Notes under the pieces: model-generated | Seen by the model: only the letters and a program-made list of their open reading frames with translations | The model's database searches: none | What the model was told of the DNA's origin: nothing | Assembly: GCA_964551305.1 (NCBI GenBank) | Contig: CAZKBT010000078.1 | Span: 1-13,530 of the forward strand | Direction of reading: 5' to 3' | DNA: 13,530 nucleotides | From: JBAZDC01 sp041654595 | GTDB lineage: Bacteria > Pseudomonadota > Gammaproteobacteria > Burkholderiales > Burkholderiaceae_B | Translations under genes and position numbers: made by a program | Shown here: in pieces, positions 12,170 to 13,530 of the stretch | Numbering within the stretch: the first letter of the stretch is position 1 | Layout: every line of letters starts with the position of its first letter

Positions 12170-12382
12170 ATCCTCGATCCGCGCGGCGCGCTGCAGCGAG
12201 GACGCCCGGCTTAAGCCGGATTCGGACGTGTCGGGATGAGTCGGCGCATCCAAAGCCCGGCCGCCGACCGAAGGAGCAGGTGCTCCTGGGCCGTCGCCGG
12301 GCTGAGCCGGGCATCCCCGCATGGCTCGACGATCCGCATCATCCGCCGACATGAACGTTGCCCGAAATGGATGCGCCGAGAG

Positions 12383-13530
12383 TCATAGCGCCTTCTTGAG
12401 CGCCTCGGCCCGGTCGGTCGCTTCCCAGGTGAACTCCGGCTCGCTGCGGCCGAAGTGGCCGTAGGCGGCCGTCTTGGTATAGATGGGACGCAGCAAATCC
12501 AGCATGTCGATGATGCCCTTGGGGCGCAAGTCGAAATGCTCACGGACCAGCTTGGCGATCTCATGGTCGGGGATGACGCCCGTGCCTTCGGTGTAGACGG
12601 TGATGTTGATGGGCTCGGCCACGCCGATGGCATAGCTGACCTGGACCTGGCATTGACGCGCCAAACCGGCCGCGACGATGTTCTTGGCGACATAGCGCGC
12701 CGCATAGCTGGCCGAGCGGTCGACCTTGGACGGATCCTTGCCCGAGAACGCGCCGCCGCCGTGCGGGCACGCGCCGCCATAGGTGTCGACGATGATCTTG
12801 CGGCCTGTCAGGCCCGCGTCGCCCTGCGGCCCGCCGATCACGAAAATACCGGTGGGATTGACCAGGTACCTGGTCTTGGGCGTGATCAGGCCGTCGGGAA
12901 AGCAAGGACGGATAATGTGCTCGATCACCGCGTCGCGGATGTCGGACTGTGAAATATCGGGCGCATGCTGCGTGGACAGCACCACCGTATCGACCTCGGC
13001 GGGCTTGCCGTCGACATAGCGAAAGGTCACTTGCGACTTGGCGTCGGGGCGCAGCCAGGGCAGGCGGCCGTCCTTGCGCAGCTCGCTTTGGCGCTGCACC
13101 AGGCGATGCGAATACCAGATCGGCGCGGGCATCAGGTCGGGGGTTTCGTCGCAGGCGTAGCCGAACATCAAGCCCTGGTCGCCGGCGCCCTGGTTCAGGA
13201 TGTCCTCGGGCGAGCGGTCCACGCCCCGGGCGATGTCGGGCGACTGTTTGTCGTAGGCCACCAAGACGGCGCAGCCCTTGTGGTCGATGCCGAACTCGGT
13301 GTTGTCATAGCCGATGCGCTTGATCGTGTCGCGCGCCACCTGGATGTAGTCCACGTTGGCGCTGGTGGTGATTTCGCCGGCCAGCACGACCAGGCCGGTA
13401 TTGCACAGGGTTTCCGCCCCGACCCGGGCATTGGGGTCCTGGGTCAGGATGGCGTCGAGAACGGCGTCGGAAATCTGGTCGGCGACCTTGTCGGGATGGC
13501 CTTCGGAGACGGATTCGGAAGTGAAGAGAA
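12383..13530 (-). CDS. metK: S-adenosylmethionine synthetase (5' end outside window)
   Basis: The gene runs from the right edge and ends with TGA at 12385-12383; only the first few codons are missing, since the first visible residues are (F)LFTSESVSEGHPDK, which lie near the N-terminus of MetK. About 382 residues are present. Hallmarks: the ATP-binding GHPDKVADQISDA, the GAGDQGLMFGYA signature 1, and the P-loop-like signature GGGAFSGKDPSKVDRSASYA; further GIFVIGGPQGDAGLTGRK and the TAAYGHFGR block near the end. The enzyme makes SAM from methionine and ATP in the cytoplasm. It shares its strand and pathway with ahcY and metF but is separated from them by a new promoter and the riboswitch. Its own 5' control region is outside the window. 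Confidence 0.97.
   Translation of the reverse strand, partial: LFTSESVSEGHPDKVADQISDAVLDAILTQDPNARVGAETLCNTGLVVLAGEITTSANVDYIQVARDTIKRIGYDNTEFGIDHKGCAVLVAYDKQSPDIARGVDRSPEDILNQGAGDQGLMFGYACDETPDLMPAPIWYSHRLVQRQSELRKDGRLPWLRPDAKSQVTFRYVDGKPAEVDTVVLSTQHAPDISQSDIRDAVIEHIIRPCFPDGLITPKTRYLVNPTGIFVIGGPQGDAGLTGRKIIVDTYGGACPHGGGAFSGKDPSKVDRSASYAARYVAKNIVAAGLARQCQVQVSYAIGVAEPINITVYTEGTGVIPDHEIAKLVREHFDLRPKGIIDMLDLLRPIYTKTAAYGHFGRSEPEFTWEATDRAEALKKAL

Overview
The window looks like chromosomal DNA from a GC-rich betaproteobacterium, most likely Alcaligenaceae (Bordetella/Achromobacter type). The evidence is the protein character of AhcY, MetK, MetF, Slt and the HD-less Cca, the gene order, and an SAH riboswitch in front of ahcY. 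No phage, IS element, CRISPR array, tRNA or rRNA gene was found. The assignment rests on family resemblance recalled from memory, not on a search.

Region 1 (1-589) is the 3' end of a DEAD-box RNA helicase, probably RhlE, consisting of its basic repetitive tail. Region 2 (600-2962) is a compact polyamine-stress cassette: a LysR-type regulator on the minus strand, divergent from mdtJ-mdtI (heterodimeric SMR exporter, spermidine type) and speG (spermidine N-acetyltransferase). The 110-bp divergent promoter region carries a textbook LysR T-N11-A dyad. Parts of this block, speG above all, are visibly lower in GC than the rest of the window. The genes suggest one job: lowering free polyamine by export and by acetylation.

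Region 3 (3022-5019, plus strand) has a small two-helix membrane protein, a MidA/NDUFAF7-family SAM-dependent methyltransferase, and a four-helix CopD/HemJ-like membrane protein. Region 4 (5093-8346, minus strand) is slt-cca, a periplasmic lytic transglycosylase overlapping the CCA-adding enzyme by an ATGA junction. Divergent from slt is the 5-formyltetrahydrofolate cyclo-ligase gene (8375-9010, plus).

Region 5 (9024 to the window end, all minus strand) is a methyl-cycle locus read right to left: metK (SAM synthesis, truncated by the window edge), a small DUF1289 zinc-finger-like protein, then an SAH riboswitch controlling ahcY, a PF04020 (phage holin 4 superfamily-like) membrane protein, and metF. 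AhcY clears the SAH left by SAM-dependent methylation, and MetF supplies methyl-THF to remake methionine from the homocysteine. The riboswitch should turn the operon on when SAH builds up. Just downstream of the aptamer is a perfect 10-bp inverted repeat that takes up the 3' strand of the aptamer pseudoknot, so the switch mechanism can be read directly from the sequence.
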